Below, in pieces: positions 22,293 to 30,579 of a stretch of 39,128 bases of DNA (position 1 is the first letter of the stretch; the number at the start of each line of letters is the position of its first letter). The position numbers were made by a program, and so were the translations under genes. Under the pieces are notes generated by a model, which was not told the origin of the DNA, searched no databases, and saw only the letters and a list, made by a program, of their open reading frames with translations. This DNA comes from Terriglobales bacterium (GTDB lineage Bacteria > Acidobacteriota > Terriglobia > Bryobacterales > Bryobacteraceae). The DNA is taken from contig JAJFUV010000145.1 of the NCBI GenBank assembly GCA_021372245.1, positions 1 to 39,128 on the forward strand. Reading direction: 5' to 3'.

Positions 22293-23192
22293 TTATGCCT
22301 TCAGGATCCGCCGCACGCGGTCGGTGTTATCCTTCACCTGGTCGCTGTAACGCGGATACATTCCGACGATGACGCAGTCCTGCGGCTTGATGCTGTCGTA
22401 AGCGAACTGAAACGCGCGGTCCAGCTCGGACGCCGAACCGCAGCGCCTTCCCGCCGCCAGGATCTTGAATGCCAGGCAGGTCTTCTTGGTTTGCCGCACC
22501 ACCCGAAACATGCGGGCCGGATCGGCGTCCAGGTAGAGTTCGCCGAGCGGCAGCTCGCCGGCCAGCATCTTGCGGATTTCATCCGCGGGCCGCGTGACGC
22601 AGTACACCGCCGTCATGTAGAAGTCGATGTCCCAGTTGCGCTCCTCGACGTATTCGATCACGGCCGGAGTGTGCGTGGACATGCCCACCATCACGCCGCT
22701 CTGCCGCACCCTTTTGAGGAAGTCCTGCACCTTGCTCATCTGCCCCTTGCGGAAGCAGGTGTCGGTGACCCCGCCGTGATGCACGATGCCGATGGGCTGC
22801 ATCTTCGCCACTTCGGCGATCATGCCCGGCTCGGTTTCGAGACGTTTTCCGCTCAGCACGATAAACTGCAGCTTGCCCCCCAACTCCCGGTGGCGCTGGA
22901 TATCGGGGAGGCTACGTTCGTGCTCGGAGAACTGCCAGGTATTGATGCCGCTGAGTTCGCACTGGCGCAATACCTCGCAGACCTTCTCCTGCGTGCACCA
23001 TTCGCGCATGTGCGAGTCGAAAATACGGTTGAAGTGGGAGTACCCATAGAACGGATTCGCCCCGATAATCAGGCGCGATAGTTCGTACTTGCCCAACTTC
23101 ACCTTGGGAAGAGTAGCCTGAGGCGGGGCGGCCTGAGAGATGGCCGCTCCGGCGGCGGACGAAAGTAGAAAATTACGGCGGTCGGTAATCAT
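22293..23192 (-). CDS. Tat-exported aldo/keto-reductase-like TIM-barrel protein
   Basis: A 299-residue protein with a Tat-type signal ('DRRNFLLSSAAGAAISQA'). The body has strand-helix alternation of an (alpha/beta)8 barrel: 'LSRLIIGANPFYGYSHFN', 'LSGINTWQFSEHE', 'LQFIVLSGKR', 'PIGIVHHGGVTD', 'VMVGMSTHTPAVIEYV', 'DIDFYMTAVYC', 'CLAFKILAAGR', 'DCVIVGMYPR'. The overall plan matches aldo/keto-reductase-related proteins common in Acidobacteria and Planctomycetes, but I do not see the complete catalytic Asp-Tyr-Lys-His tetrad, so redox activity is unsure. A TATAAT box lies at 23214-23219, upstream of its start. Confidence 0.75.
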   Translation of the reverse strand: MITDRRNFLLSSAAGAAISQAAPPQATLPKVKLGKYELSRLIIGANPFYGYSHFNRIFDSHMREWCTQEKVCEVLRQCELSGINTWQFSEHERSLPDIQRHRELGGKLQFIVLSGKRLETEPGMIAEVAKMQPIGIVHHGGVTDTCFRKGQMSKVQDFLKRVRQSGVMVGMSTHTPAVIEYVEERNWDIDFYMTAVYCVTRPADEIRKMLAGELPLGELYLDADPARMFRVVRQTKKTCLAFKILAAGRRCGSASELDRAFQFAYDSIKPQDCVIVGMYPRYSDQVKDNTDRVRRILKA

Positions 23193-23213
23193 AGGTGTAT
23201 GGACTGCTGGAAC

Positions 23214-23219
23214 ATTATA
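23214..23219 (-). promoter_or_regulatory. Candidate -10 box TATAAT for the TIM-barrel gene
   Basis: A perfect consensus TATAAT on the minus strand, 21 bases before the ATG at 23192. No good -35 is seen at 16-18 bases. It suggests the TIM-barrel/araB pair can be transcribed separately from the GH36-like gene. Confidence 0.4.
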
Positions 23220-23255
23220 CGTTGAAGAAGGGTGCGCCGAGGCGAGCCGCCGGGC

Positions 23256-25514
23256 TCAACGACTGGCAGGAGCCAGTTCGAGCAGTTCCTGCCCATACCG
23301 GGACAGTTCGACCGGGACGCCAGTATCCTGAAGCGCTCCACCGCTCAACACTCCGTAGGCTTTGCCCGAGAAAAGGCCCGACACGCGATAGGTGGCTTCT
23401 CGCGAAACCCAGGGGATGTTGACCATACGCCGTGCCGCACCGCCGCTGCCGCGCAGCACGACTACGGCTCCATGGCCCTTCCCGTTCAGCTTGCCCCACC
23501 AGTGCCAGTCCACGTCGGTCGGCTCCGGAACACCGCTGAACTGGAAGTGTTTGTAGATCCCGTAGGTGTCCTGCAACCGCTTCACGGGGTCGAAGCGCTT
23601 GCGGTACTGGGCGATGTTGGCTTCGGAAAGCGTGCGCGCATCGCCCGAGAAGCACACGGGCATACCCATCAGCCAACTGGCCACCTGGCGGTCCTGAATC
23701 GCGGGCGTCATGCTGCCCAAATGGCTGGCCGTGGTGGCGGCATAGAATTCCAGCGGATAAAGCGGCAGTCCGCGATGAGAGTACAGGCGCTGGCGCGCCA
23801 GCCAGCAACCGCGCCTGAGGGCCGTAGCGTGCTCCTCGGCCGTGATCGAGCGGCCCTTGAATTCCCAGGCAATATTCGAGCCGACACTCTCGTTGGGCGG
23901 GATGTGGAACCGCGCCGTGTGTTTCAGCGCGGCCAGATCGGCCGGCACGCCCGGCGTGCCCCAGTAGATTTCGTGCGTGATCTCGTTCACCACATCCGGA
24001 GCCATGCGGCGCAGTTCCGCCTGTGCGGTGAGCAGGCCGCGCAACCCACGCAGCAAGGACTCCTTGCGCGTGCGGCTTTCGTGCCCCTCGGCAATGTCTC
24101 CGTACATGATGTTGGTGAAGTCCTGCTTGAAGTAGGAGATGTGGTAACGCCGCGCCAGACTTACCAGGTCCTTTACGTAGTAGTCGCGCCAGGCGGAGGC
24201 GAAGCTCATGGCCAGGCCGGGCAGGGAAGTGGAGCGAAGCAGGATGGGCAGCACACGCCCTTCCGGCATCTCCTTCATGTCGCGGGAGTCTTCATCGCGG
24301 AAGCATGACACCCACAAGCCCAGCGCCATGCCTTTCGAGCGGATGTACTCGCTGGTGGCGGCGAAGTCGGGGAATTTTACCGTATCCACTTCGGAGCCCA
24401 AGCGCCCCTTCTGCCAGCCGTCGTCGAACAGCATCTCGGTGAATCCGGCCCGGGACGCGATATCGGCCAGTTGGCGCACCAGTTTGTCGTCGATGCGATC
24501 GTAAAAATATGCCCAGGTCATCCACTGCGGGCCATGTATGGGGGCCGTTTCCGCGGCGATGCCGATGCGCTCGTTGAGGAACCGCATGTACGGCCCTTCG
24601 ATGGTGCGGTCGAGCGGCGTCGAAACAGCGGAAGCAGTGGGGCGGACCGGGCCGTCGAAGGCGTAGTAGAAAACCGGCTCGCTGGTGAACTCCTCGCCCG
24701 GGCCGAGCACCCACTCAAACAGGCTGTCGTTGTACCCCATGGCGCCGTACTGCCCGATGGAACGCAGCGCGGAGGGAACTTCGCTTGCCGCGATCACGCC
24801 GCGGTGCCCTCCCGGCTCTTCGAAGGCGATCACGCTGGGCTGCACTCCGAACATGGCGGCGGCGAGAGGCTTCGCGGTCAGGGGCGCAAGGCGCAGATCG
24901 TCGATCGTGAGGCGCTCGATCCTCAGCCATCGGTGCGAACGATTACGAACCTGGATCCATTTGCGCACCACTGGATAGCCGTCATAGACCTCGTAGTTCA
25001 ATTCGAAGATCAATCCAGCGAGTTCGGGATCCTTGTTCGCCGCCAGTTCTACCACGAGGCGCGTCGCTCCCTCTGATGGCTTCGCGACCTTGGCGATTGG
25101 AGCAGCCCCGAAGAGTCTCCATGTCCGGCCATCCATGGCGCGATGGCCCACCCACTTGGGCGCATCCGGGCGCGTGTCGTCGTAACGCGATGGGTCGAAT
25201 CCTTCCGAGCGCCAGCGCGCCGCCGTGCCTCCTCCGAAGTAGTTCTTCTCCCCGGCTTCTTCCGGCTTCAATCCGCGGGGCGCGCGGCTGTCCTTCTCCC
25301 GGCTCACCAGGATGGAGAACTCGCGCGCGGTCTCGGCCAGGATTTCACGGCCACCGACGGTAAAGCTCGACGTGGAGATATCGCCGCCGGCGAAGCTCAG
25401 GGTACGGACAAGCGCGCCCGAGCGAAGCACGGCTGCGCCGTCGCGGACGGCGATCTCGGCCGCCGGAGCGGCTATCGCGATGAGGGCGAAAACAACGATG
25501 AAGAGGCGTGGCAT
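23256..25514 (-). CDS. Exported GH36-like alpha-galactosidase-family protein
   Basis: The start at 25512-25514 gives 752 residues opening with a signal peptide ('MPRLFIVVFALIAIAAPAAE'); the longer frame to 25643 would overlap the divergent gene. An N-terminal beta-sandwich of about 310 residues is followed by a TIM barrel: 'TWAYFYDRIDDKLVRQLADI', 'FTEMLFDDGWQKGRLGSEVD' near 360-378, 'GLWVSCFRDED' and 'ISYFKQDFTNIMYGD', where Asp465 in 'KQD' is the likely nucleophile of clan GH-D. The order and length fit GH36 (alpha-galactosidase, alpha-N-acetylgalactosaminidase and relatives). It acts outside the cytoplasm on an alpha-linked sugar; substrate uncertain. The TIM-barrel gene follows after 63 bases. 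Confidence 0.85.
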   Translation of the reverse strand: MPRLFIVVFALIAIAAPAAEIAVRDGAAVLRSGALVRTLSFAGGDISTSSFTVGGREILAETAREFSILVSREKDSRAPRGLKPEEAGEKNYFGGGTAARWRSEGFDPSRYDDTRPDAPKWVGHRAMDGRTWRLFGAAPIAKVAKPSEGATRLVVELAANKDPELAGLIFELNYEVYDGYPVVRKWIQVRNRSHRWLRIERLTIDDLRLAPLTAKPLAAAMFGVQPSVIAFEEPGGHRGVIAASEVPSALRSIGQYGAMGYNDSLFEWVLGPGEEFTSEPVFYYAFDGPVRPTASAVSTPLDRTIEGPYMRFLNERIGIAAETAPIHGPQWMTWAYFYDRIDDKLVRQLADIASRAGFTEMLFDDGWQKGRLGSEVDTVKFPDFAATSEYIRSKGMALGLWVSCFRDEDSRDMKEMPEGRVLPILLRSTSLPGLAMSFASAWRDYYVKDLVSLARRYHISYFKQDFTNIMYGDIAEGHESRTRKESLLRGLRGLLTAQAELRRMAPDVVNEITHEIYWGTPGVPADLAALKHTARFHIPPNESVGSNIAWEFKGRSITAEEHATALRRGCWLARQRLYSHRGLPLYPLEFYAATTASHLGSMTPAIQDRQVASWLMGMPVCFSGDARTLSEANIAQYRKRFDPVKRLQDTYGIYKHFQFSGVPEPTDVDWHWWGKLNGKGHGAVVVLRGSGGAARRMVNIPWVSREATYRVSGLFSGKAYGVLSGGALQDTGVPVELSRYGQELLELAPASR

Positions 25515-25583
25515 AGGGACGTTTGCGTGGTCAAGTCGAGTGCAACAGAATCCGCTGATGCGTGTCAAGCGGGGGCGGCGCGG

Positions 25584-25589
25584 TAAAAT
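25584..25589 (+). promoter_or_regulatory. Candidate -10 box TAAAAT for the 25609 gene
   Basis: TAAAAT lies 19 bases before the ATG at 25609, followed by AAGGAG and the small inverted repeat GGAG-TAAG-CTCC between the box and the start. No clear -35 box. Confidence 0.35.
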
Positions 25590-25608
25590 CAAGGAGTAAG
25601 CTCCCAAT

Positions 25609-26715
25609 ATGAAACCTACCCCCCAGGATTGGTCCAAGCTCAAGGTCTACCCGCTCGCTCAGCGCGTGAGTCTGACGAAGGTCGAAGACATCTTGATCGA
25701 TCCGGACTCGTCCCCGCGCGAATGTTCGCCCGAAGTGGCGCGAATGGTGCACGATGCCGCCTCCCGGATCGCCGAATCGCGCCGGCGCGGCGCAGGCGTG
25801 ATCCTGATGTACGGCGCGCACCTGCTGCGTAACGGTGCGGCTCTGATCCTCGAGCGCATGATGTCGCGTGGTTGGGTGACGCACCTGGCGACCAACGGCG
25901 CGGGCTCCATACACGACTGGGAGTACTCCTGGCTGGGCCGCTCCACGGAGAGCGTGGAGAAGAACGTCGCCACGGGCACGTTCGGAGCCTGGGACGAAAC
26001 CGGCCGCAACATTCACCTGGCGCTCCTTGCCGGCGCACTGCGCGGCGAAGGCTACGGTACGTCGCTCGGGCGCTTCATCCTGGAGGACGGCGTGGATCTG
26101 CCCGCGGCGGAAGAGTTGGAATCCGCTCTCAGCGCCGAGCCAGCACATCCGCTCGCGCCCGCGCGTGCCGAGTTGCTGGTGGTCATGCGACGGTGGAACA
26201 TCCCTGGTGGACGCGTGGCCATCCAGCATCGATGGAAACAGGCCTCCATCCTCGCCCAGGCTTTCCGCCACCAGGTTCCCATGACGGTCCACCCCGGCAT
26301 TGGCTACGACATCATCGCGACGCACCCCATTTTCAACGGCGCCGCCATCGGACGCGCCGCCGGCATCGACTTCCGCCTGATCGGCGATTCCATGGAGACG
26401 CTCGATAACGGCGTAGTGCTCTCGATCGGCACCGCCATCATGGCGCCACAGGTTTTCGAAAAGAGCTTGAGCTGCGTGAACAACCTGCGGCTGCAGGCCG
26501 GCCGCGCCATCGTGAGCGGCCACACCATCTACGTGGTGGATCTGCAGGACGGCGGCAATTGGGATTGGACCCAAGGCGAGCCTCCCAAGACCAATCCTGC
26601 CTACTACCTGCGCTTCTGCAAGAGCTTCTCGCGCATGGGCGGCGCGATGCACTACGTGCAATCGGATAACGTCACGTTTGTGCATCACGTTTACCGCGAA
26701 CTGGAGCGGCTCTGA
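25609..26715 (+). CDS. Conserved-looking cytoplasmic protein of unknown function
   Basis: A 368-residue soluble protein with no signal peptide. It has an alpha/beta Rossmann-like pattern: 'GAGVILMYGAHLLRNGAALI', 'VTHLATNGAGSIHDWEYSWL', 'GRSTESVEKNV', 'GTFGAWDETGRNIHLALLAG', 'HQVPMTVHPGIGYDIIATHP', 'VVLSIGTAIMAPQVFEKSL', 'GHTIYVVDLQDGGNWDW', 'NPAYYLRFCKSFSRMGG'. The Gly-rich 'ATNGAGSIHD' after a helix recalls the NAD-site region of deoxyhypusine-synthase-like proteins, but this is a loose resemblance. Density of motifs and clean composition argue for a real enzyme. It is followed after 17 bases by an MFS transporter, so the two may handle the same compound. Confidence 0.72.
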   Translation: MKPTPQDWSKLKVYPLAQRVSLTKVEDILIDPDSSPRECSPEVARMVHDAASRIAESRRRGAGVILMYGAHLLRNGAALILERMMSRGWVTHLATNGAGSIHDWEYSWLGRSTESVEKNVATGTFGAWDETGRNIHLALLAGALRGEGYGTSLGRFILEDGVDLPAAEELESALSAEPAHPLAPARAELLVVMRRWNIPGGRVAIQHRWKQASILAQAFRHQVPMTVHPGIGYDIIATHPIFNGAAIGRAAGIDFRLIGDSMETLDNGVVLSIGTAIMAPQVFEKSLSCVNNLRLQAGRAIVSGHTIYVVDLQDGGNWDWTQGEPPKTNPAYYLRFCKSFSRMGGAMHYVQSDNVTFVHHVYRELERL

Positions 26716-26732
26716 CCGGCGGCTGACCAACG

Positions 26733-27857
26733 ATGCCGCACCGCCGCCTGACGCTCCCGGTCATCGCCGCGAGCTTCGTCCTGGTGGGCGTGATGACCAC
26801 CCTGACGGGCGTGCTGTTGCCGTACCTTATCAGGCACTACGCCATGCCGCCCGCTACAACGGCGTGGTTGTTCCCCGCACAGTTCTGCTGCTCAGCCACG
26901 GGCGTAATCACTTCCGGCATCATCCTGCGCCGTTTCGGCTTCCGCGTAGCCTTGGGCCTTGGCTATGCGCTGCTCGCCTCCGGCGCAGCGCTATTCGCAC
27001 TGGCCACCTGGCCCGCCATCCTAGCCGGCGTCTGCCTGTACGGCATCGGGATCGGCACGCTCAACCCGTCGTCCAATCTGGCAATGGGAACGCTCAGCCG
27101 CCGCGGGCCTGTGATGGTGAATGTACTGAACTTCTGCTGGGGCACAGGCGCGGTGGGCGGTCCCATGATCCTCCCGGCGCTGCTCGCTCGCTACGGGGCA
27201 GGCGCCATTGCTTTCCTCCTGGCGCCGCTGATGGGGGCCGCCTGCCTGGGGACAATTCTGGTATCGCCGCACGGATCCGTGGCGTCGCAGCCCGGTACGG
27301 CGAAGGACGGCATCGGCAAAGCGCTGCTTTCGGGCACGATGCTGCTGTTTTACGTCGGCACCGAGACCACCATCGCCGGCTGGATGCCGCTTTACGGGAT
27401 GCGCGCGCTGGGCGCGAACACGTTCCAAACGGGGCTCACGTTGAGCGTCGTCTGGGGCGCGCTGCTCACCGGCCGGGCCGCCGCGCCGTTCCTGGTCAGC
27501 CGAGTGGGCATCGATCGCATGCTTCGGTCGAGCCTCGTGCTGCTGGCCGCGGGCATCGGCACGATTGCCGCCATCCACACGCTGCCTGGATTGATGGCCG
27601 GGTGCGCGATCAGCGGGCTGGGCCTGGCCACGATATTTCCGAACGTGGTTGCCGCCTACACTTCATCCGGCGGACGCAACGTGTCGGTGGTGTTTCTGAT
27701 GGCGAGCATTGGAGGTGCGACGCTGCCCTGGCTGGCTGGCCGGATCGTGGGCGCGACCGGATACCCGTTGGCCGCTCTGATACCGGCCGCATCCGCCACG
27801 CTGGTGCTTGCGGGTCTTTGGGCTGTTCTGCGCCGACGCCTGGCACAGGCCGTCTAA
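26733..27857 (+). CDS. MFS transporter (sugar/FHS-like)
   Basis: A 374-residue protein with about 11-12 hydrophobic segments. The loop between helices 2 and 3 reads 'GIILRRFGFRVALGLGY', a shortened MFS motif A. 'GIGIGTLNPSSNLAMG' and 'NVLNFCWGTGAVGGPMILP' resemble the FHS/GlcP-type sugar permeases; 'GLGLATIFPNVVAAYTSS' in the second half is the pseudo-symmetric counterpart. It is likely a proton-coupled importer in the inner membrane; substrate unknown, though the setting suggests a sugar. Its TAA interlocks with the TAG of the convergent transporter gene in the four bases CTAA. Confidence 0.86.
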   Translation: MPHRRLTLPVIAASFVLVGVMTTLTGVLLPYLIRHYAMPPATTAWLFPAQFCCSATGVITSGIILRRFGFRVALGLGYALLASGAALFALATWPAILAGVCLYGIGIGTLNPSSNLAMGTLSRRGPVMVNVLNFCWGTGAVGGPMILPALLARYGAGAIAFLLAPLMGAACLGTILVSPHGSVASQPGTAKDGIGKALLSGTMLLFYVGTETTIAGWMPLYGMRALGANTFQTGLTLSVVWGALLTGRAAAPFLVSRVGIDRMLRSSLVLLAAGIGTIAAIHTLPGLMAGCAISGLGLATIFPNVVAAYTSSGGRNVSVVFLMASIGGATLPWLAGRIVGATGYPLAALIPAASATLVLAGLWAVLRRRLAQAV

Positions 27858-29149
27858 GAGAAGCGCGTACGCTTCCACAACAGGTAGCCGCACACGACCA
27901 GGAAGGCGAGCGAGGCCGCGCTCAGCACGATCATCCAACCGGTATTGACCGCAATCGGTTGGCTCTGCGCGCTTGCCGCGAGCCACACGAAGACCGCGAC
28001 GGCCGCGCCCACGATGGCGAACTCCCACCAGCGCCGGCCGGAGACGCGCTCGGCCAGCGGGTCTTCACCTTTCAGGATCGAGGCGACACGCTCTCGATCC
28101 AGTCCGTAGCGGTTACACTCACGCTCCATCGCCTTGCGCCAGGATTCACGTTCCGATGCCGGTGGCTCCGCCATGCTTATGGCGACGGCTCCCAAAATCA
28201 TGACGGCCGAGCCTGCGATCACAAGGACCCTGCCGGCCGGACCCAAATTGGCAAGCTCGCCGAACACCAGCGCTCCCCAGGCCAAACCCCACAGTTGATT
28301 GGTATTGGAAAGCGGAATGCCGCGGCCTATGCCGACGTACTTTGCCGCGTATTGCTGGAACAGGTCACCCAACACCCAGCAGAAGCCTCCCAGGAAGAGC
28401 CAGAACATCGCCGGGCGCGCCGCAGCCATTTCGGCCACCAACCCGGACACTCCACCGTGAAACGCCGCCGAAAGCGCGAACACCGTGCCAAGTTCGCCGA
28501 ACGTAAATACGGTGACAAAGGAGAGCGGGTTCATGCCGCTGATGTAAGCCTTGCGGTAGGGAATATACATCGTGCCCCACAGCACGCCCGCCCCCAGCGC
28601 CGCCAGAACTCCCAACAAAGCACCTCGCGGAACCGTGGTGGTTTGGTGCGTGGTCGCGAGCGCCAGCAGGCACGCGCCCACCACGATGGCGAGCGCTCCG
28701 CCCACCACCTTGGTCCACTGCCGCGCTCCTCCGCCGCGCAGTTCATTGAACAGCAGCCAGCCCCAGAACAGCCCCATCAGGCTGTTGGTGTTCCACAGGG
28801 GAAAGGCGATGGAGAGCCCGACGTTCCGAATCGCGAAGACCGTGAGAGTGTTCGCCACGGCCCACAACATGCCGGCCAACACGGCCCAGACCACGAGATG
28901 CGCCTTCTCGCGCAGATCGAGCCAAACGTATCCGGCGCCCTTGAGCAGCGTCGGCACGGTCCACCGTGCGACAAATACCCCCGCCACCATACCGAGCGAG
29001 ATGATGAACGGCGAGAACCCCACCGTGACGAGCTTCGTGGGAGCTTCGGCCAGTCCGAGCCACGCTCCCGCGCCCAATCCGCACGCTACGCCGAGTGTGT
29101 GCAAGGAGCGGGAGGATAACTGGGTGGTTGTCCCTGATGTGGCGTTCAT
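27854..29149 (-). CDS. GRP/RhaT-like sugar transporter with C-terminal extension
   Basis: The ATG at 29147-29149 gives 431 residues; an alternative start at 29179 would overlap the small gene upstream. The first ~315 residues form about ten helices of the drug/metabolite superfamily: 'GVACGLGAGAWLGLAEAPTK', 'GMLWAVANTLTVFAIRNVGL', 'FPLWNTNSLMGLFWGWLLFN', 'GVLWGTMYIPYRKAY', 'IPLSNTNQLWGLAWGALVFG'. The paired 'LWNTNSLMGL' and 'LSNTNQLWGL' motifs fit the glucose/ribose/rhamnose uptake group. A charged segment ('ERESWRKAMERECNRYGLDR') then leads to two extra helices, an addition not found in basic GRP proteins. It imports a sugar across the inner membrane; which is not known. Confidence 0.85.
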   Translation of the reverse strand: MNATSGTTTQLSSRSLHTLGVACGLGAGAWLGLAEAPTKLVTVGFSPFIISLGMVAGVFVARWTVPTLLKGAGYVWLDLREKAHLVVWAVLAGMLWAVANTLTVFAIRNVGLSIAFPLWNTNSLMGLFWGWLLFNELRGGGARQWTKVVGGALAIVVGACLLALATTHQTTTVPRGALLGVLAALGAGVLWGTMYIPYRKAYISGMNPLSFVTVFTFGELGTVFALSAAFHGGVSGLVAEMAAARPAMFWLFLGGFCWVLGDLFQQYAAKYVGIGRGIPLSNTNQLWGLAWGALVFGELANLGPAGRVLVIAGSAVMILGAVAISMAEPPASERESWRKAMERECNRYGLDRERVASILKGEDPLAERVSGRRWWEFAIVGAAVAVFVWLAASAQSQPIAVNTGWMIVLSAASLAFLVVCGYLLWKRTRFS

Positions 29150-29153
29150 AGGC

Positions 29154-29255
29154 TTAACGGAGGGCCACCAGGAGCGCAATCCCGAAGACCAGAGCGCCCA
29201 CGGGCGCCCAAAAGTGTCCGTCGGTGAGAATGGATCGTAGAGTGGAAGGTTTCAA
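29154..29255 (-). CDS. 33-residue single-span membrane peptide upstream of sugar transporter
   Basis: A TTG at 29253-29255, preceded by AGGCGGTG at 7 bases, opens 33 codons: 'MKPSTLRSILTDGHF' then 'WAPVGALVFGIALLVALR' and TAA. The second half is a clean transmembrane helix ending with Arg; the first half is short and polar. The stop is 4 bases before the transporter ATG, so the two are very likely translated together. Such an arrangement fits a small accessory subunit or regulator of the transporter. No family is recognised for certain. Confidence 0.65.
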   Translation of the reverse strand: MKPSTLRSILTDGHFWAPVGALVFGIALLVALR

Positions 29256-29290
29256 TTGTGTACACCGCCTAACGCCGCCGGCAAGATGAG

Positions 29291-29803
29291 CTACTCGACG
29301 CGCAAACCGGCGCGGCCAATCAGTTCCCGCAGCATCTCCCGGCCGCCGGAACCAGGTAGCACTCCGGCGACGCGCCCCCTGGCGTCGATCGCGATGTAGT
29401 ACGGGAACCCGCGTGCATTGAACACCGCGCCAAGATTTGTGTCTTCCATCAGGACGATCCTTGCCTGCCGCGGCGAAGTCTTCAGGTAGTCCAGCACCTT
29501 TTTTCGGGATTCGCCCACGTTTACCGCAATAACCACCAGGCCTTTATCGGCATACCTGCCGGCGAATTCGTCCACCGAGGGCTGGTCCCTGCGGCAGTAC
29601 CGGCACCATGTGGTCCAGAACTGAATCAGGACCACCTTCCCTTTCACCGTGTCGTTCGTGATGCGCTCGCCATCAAGGGTCTTGGCATTGAAGCCCGGCG
29701 TCGCCTCGCCCCGGTCGATCGCCCAAAGCGCCGGGCTCAGCGCGCAGAGGGGTCCGCCGAGCACTAGCAAACGGCGTCTGGTAAGGCCACGTGAATCCTT
29801 CAT
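29291..29803 (-). CDS. Exported TlpA-like thioredoxin
   Basis: The ATG at 29801-29803 follows GGAGGGAG and gives 170 residues, beginning with a Tat-like signal ('LTRRRLLVLGGPLCALSPAL'). A thioredoxin fold of the TlpA/ResA/AhpC-TSA group follows: 'DTVKGKVVLIQFWTTWCRYC' with active-site Cys67 and Cys70, 'DKGLVVIAVNVGES', and the cis-Pro loop 'ARGFPYYIAIDARGRV'. It likely reduces disulfides or guides cytochrome maturation in the periplasm. It lies 43 bases after the Ig-like protein gene and 35 bases before the small membrane peptide. Confidence 0.88.
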   Translation of the reverse strand: MKDSRGLTRRRLLVLGGPLCALSPALWAIDRGEATPGFNAKTLDGERITNDTVKGKVVLIQFWTTWCRYCRRDQPSVDEFAGRYADKGLVVIAVNVGESRKKVLDYLKTSPRQARIVLMEDTNLGAVFNARGFPYYIAIDARGRVAGVLPGSGGREMLRELIGRAGLRVE

Positions 29804-29846
29804 CGGTATTCGCTCCCTCCTGACTTTGGAGGATCGCCGCCAACCG

Positions 29847-30437
29847 CTACTGCGCGGTAGAGCCGCTTCCATGACGAGCGGCGTAAATGGCGACACTCGC
29901 CACCGCCGCGGCCCCCAGGATCAGCACCGGCTTCCACCACCGGCTCTTGCCGGAAACCGTCATGTCCTGGCCGGGGCGATCGATGTTGCTCTGCGCGATC
30001 ACGATACTCGTTGTGGCTTCGCCCGCGGAGGCAGTAACCTTGATTTCGAAGCGCCCCTCAATGTTGTTCGGAGCGAAGCCGGAAGCTACAGCCTGTCCAC
30101 GTTCGTTGGTGCGCGCGGTCTGGGTCCGCGCCAGGTCGTAAAACACGCCGCCGGGCCCGGAAGCCGGCAGTTGGAAGACCACCTGCGCATTGGCGACGGG
30201 TTTCTCGTTTTCGTCGCGCACTTCCACGGCAGGTTGAACGGCAGAACGGGTCTTGATGCGGTTCGTTGCTCCCTCGCCCTGGGTGGCGATCATCTTCAGA
30301 CTCTTCGGGCCCGGCGCCGGCTTGGCCGCCGGTGGCGCGGGTTGCGCCGGAACCGCTGCTTGTGGCTGCTGTGCCGGCAGAGTACCTGTCAACAGGAGAA
30401 ACACCGCCAGACCAGCCACACCTTTTCGTAGCCGCAA
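29847..30437 (-). CDS. Exported Ig-like domain protein with C-terminal membrane anchor
   Basis: Start set at a TTG (30435-30437) because GGGAGG lies 5 bases before it and the product then begins with a proper signal peptide ('LRLRKGVAGLAVFLLLTGTL'); an upstream GTG/ATG start at 30473 is the alternative. About 196 residues. After a Pro/Ala-rich linker comes a bacterial Ig-like unit (Big_1 type): 'VEVRDENEKPVANAQVVFQL', 'TNERGQAVASGFAPN', 'GRFEIKVTASAGEATTSIVI'. Near the C-terminus 'WWKPVLILGAAAVASVAIYA' is a membrane helix. It is probably a cell-envelope protein displaying one Ig domain. Function unknown. Confidence 0.8.
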   Translation of the reverse strand: MRLRKGVAGLAVFLLLTGTLPAQQPQAAVPAQPAPPAAKPAPGPKSLKMIATQGEGATNRIKTRSAVQPAVEVRDENEKPVANAQVVFQLPASGPGGVFYDLARTQTARTNERGQAVASGFAPNNIEGRFEIKVTASAGEATTSIVIAQSNIDRPGQDMTVSGKSRWWKPVLILGAAAVASVAIYAARHGSGSTAQ

Positions 30438-30514
30438 CGTAACCTCCCTTGTTCTTAATTCGAAATCGATCACTCAGTATATCTGAAGCCGATGTTACCC
30501 ATGGCGGCAGCGGC

Positions 30515-30555
30515 AAAAAAACGCGCCGCCCACGGAGAATTTCGAGGACGGCGCG
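30515..30555 (-). terminator. Intrinsic terminator after the Gfo/Idh/MocA gene
   Basis: On the minus strand, CGCGCCG-TCC pairs with GGG-CGGCGCG (a 10-bp stem with one G-U) around a 14-base loop, followed at once by TTTTTTT. Stem arms are 30546-30555 and 30522-30531; the T-run is 30515-30521. It begins 24 bases after the oxidoreductase stop. Confidence 0.88.
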
Positions 30556-30579
30556 GTGTCTATAAGGTATTGGTTTAGC

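Noticed and set aside
20854..22350. 498-residue open frame opposite araB
   Set aside because: Typical antisense shadow of a high-GC gene; no signal peptide, domain or ribosome site.
26678..29119. 813-residue open frame on the plus strand
   Set aside because: It runs through the MFS gene in another frame and antisense to the sugar transporter; composition is Arg/His/Gly-rich with no motif.
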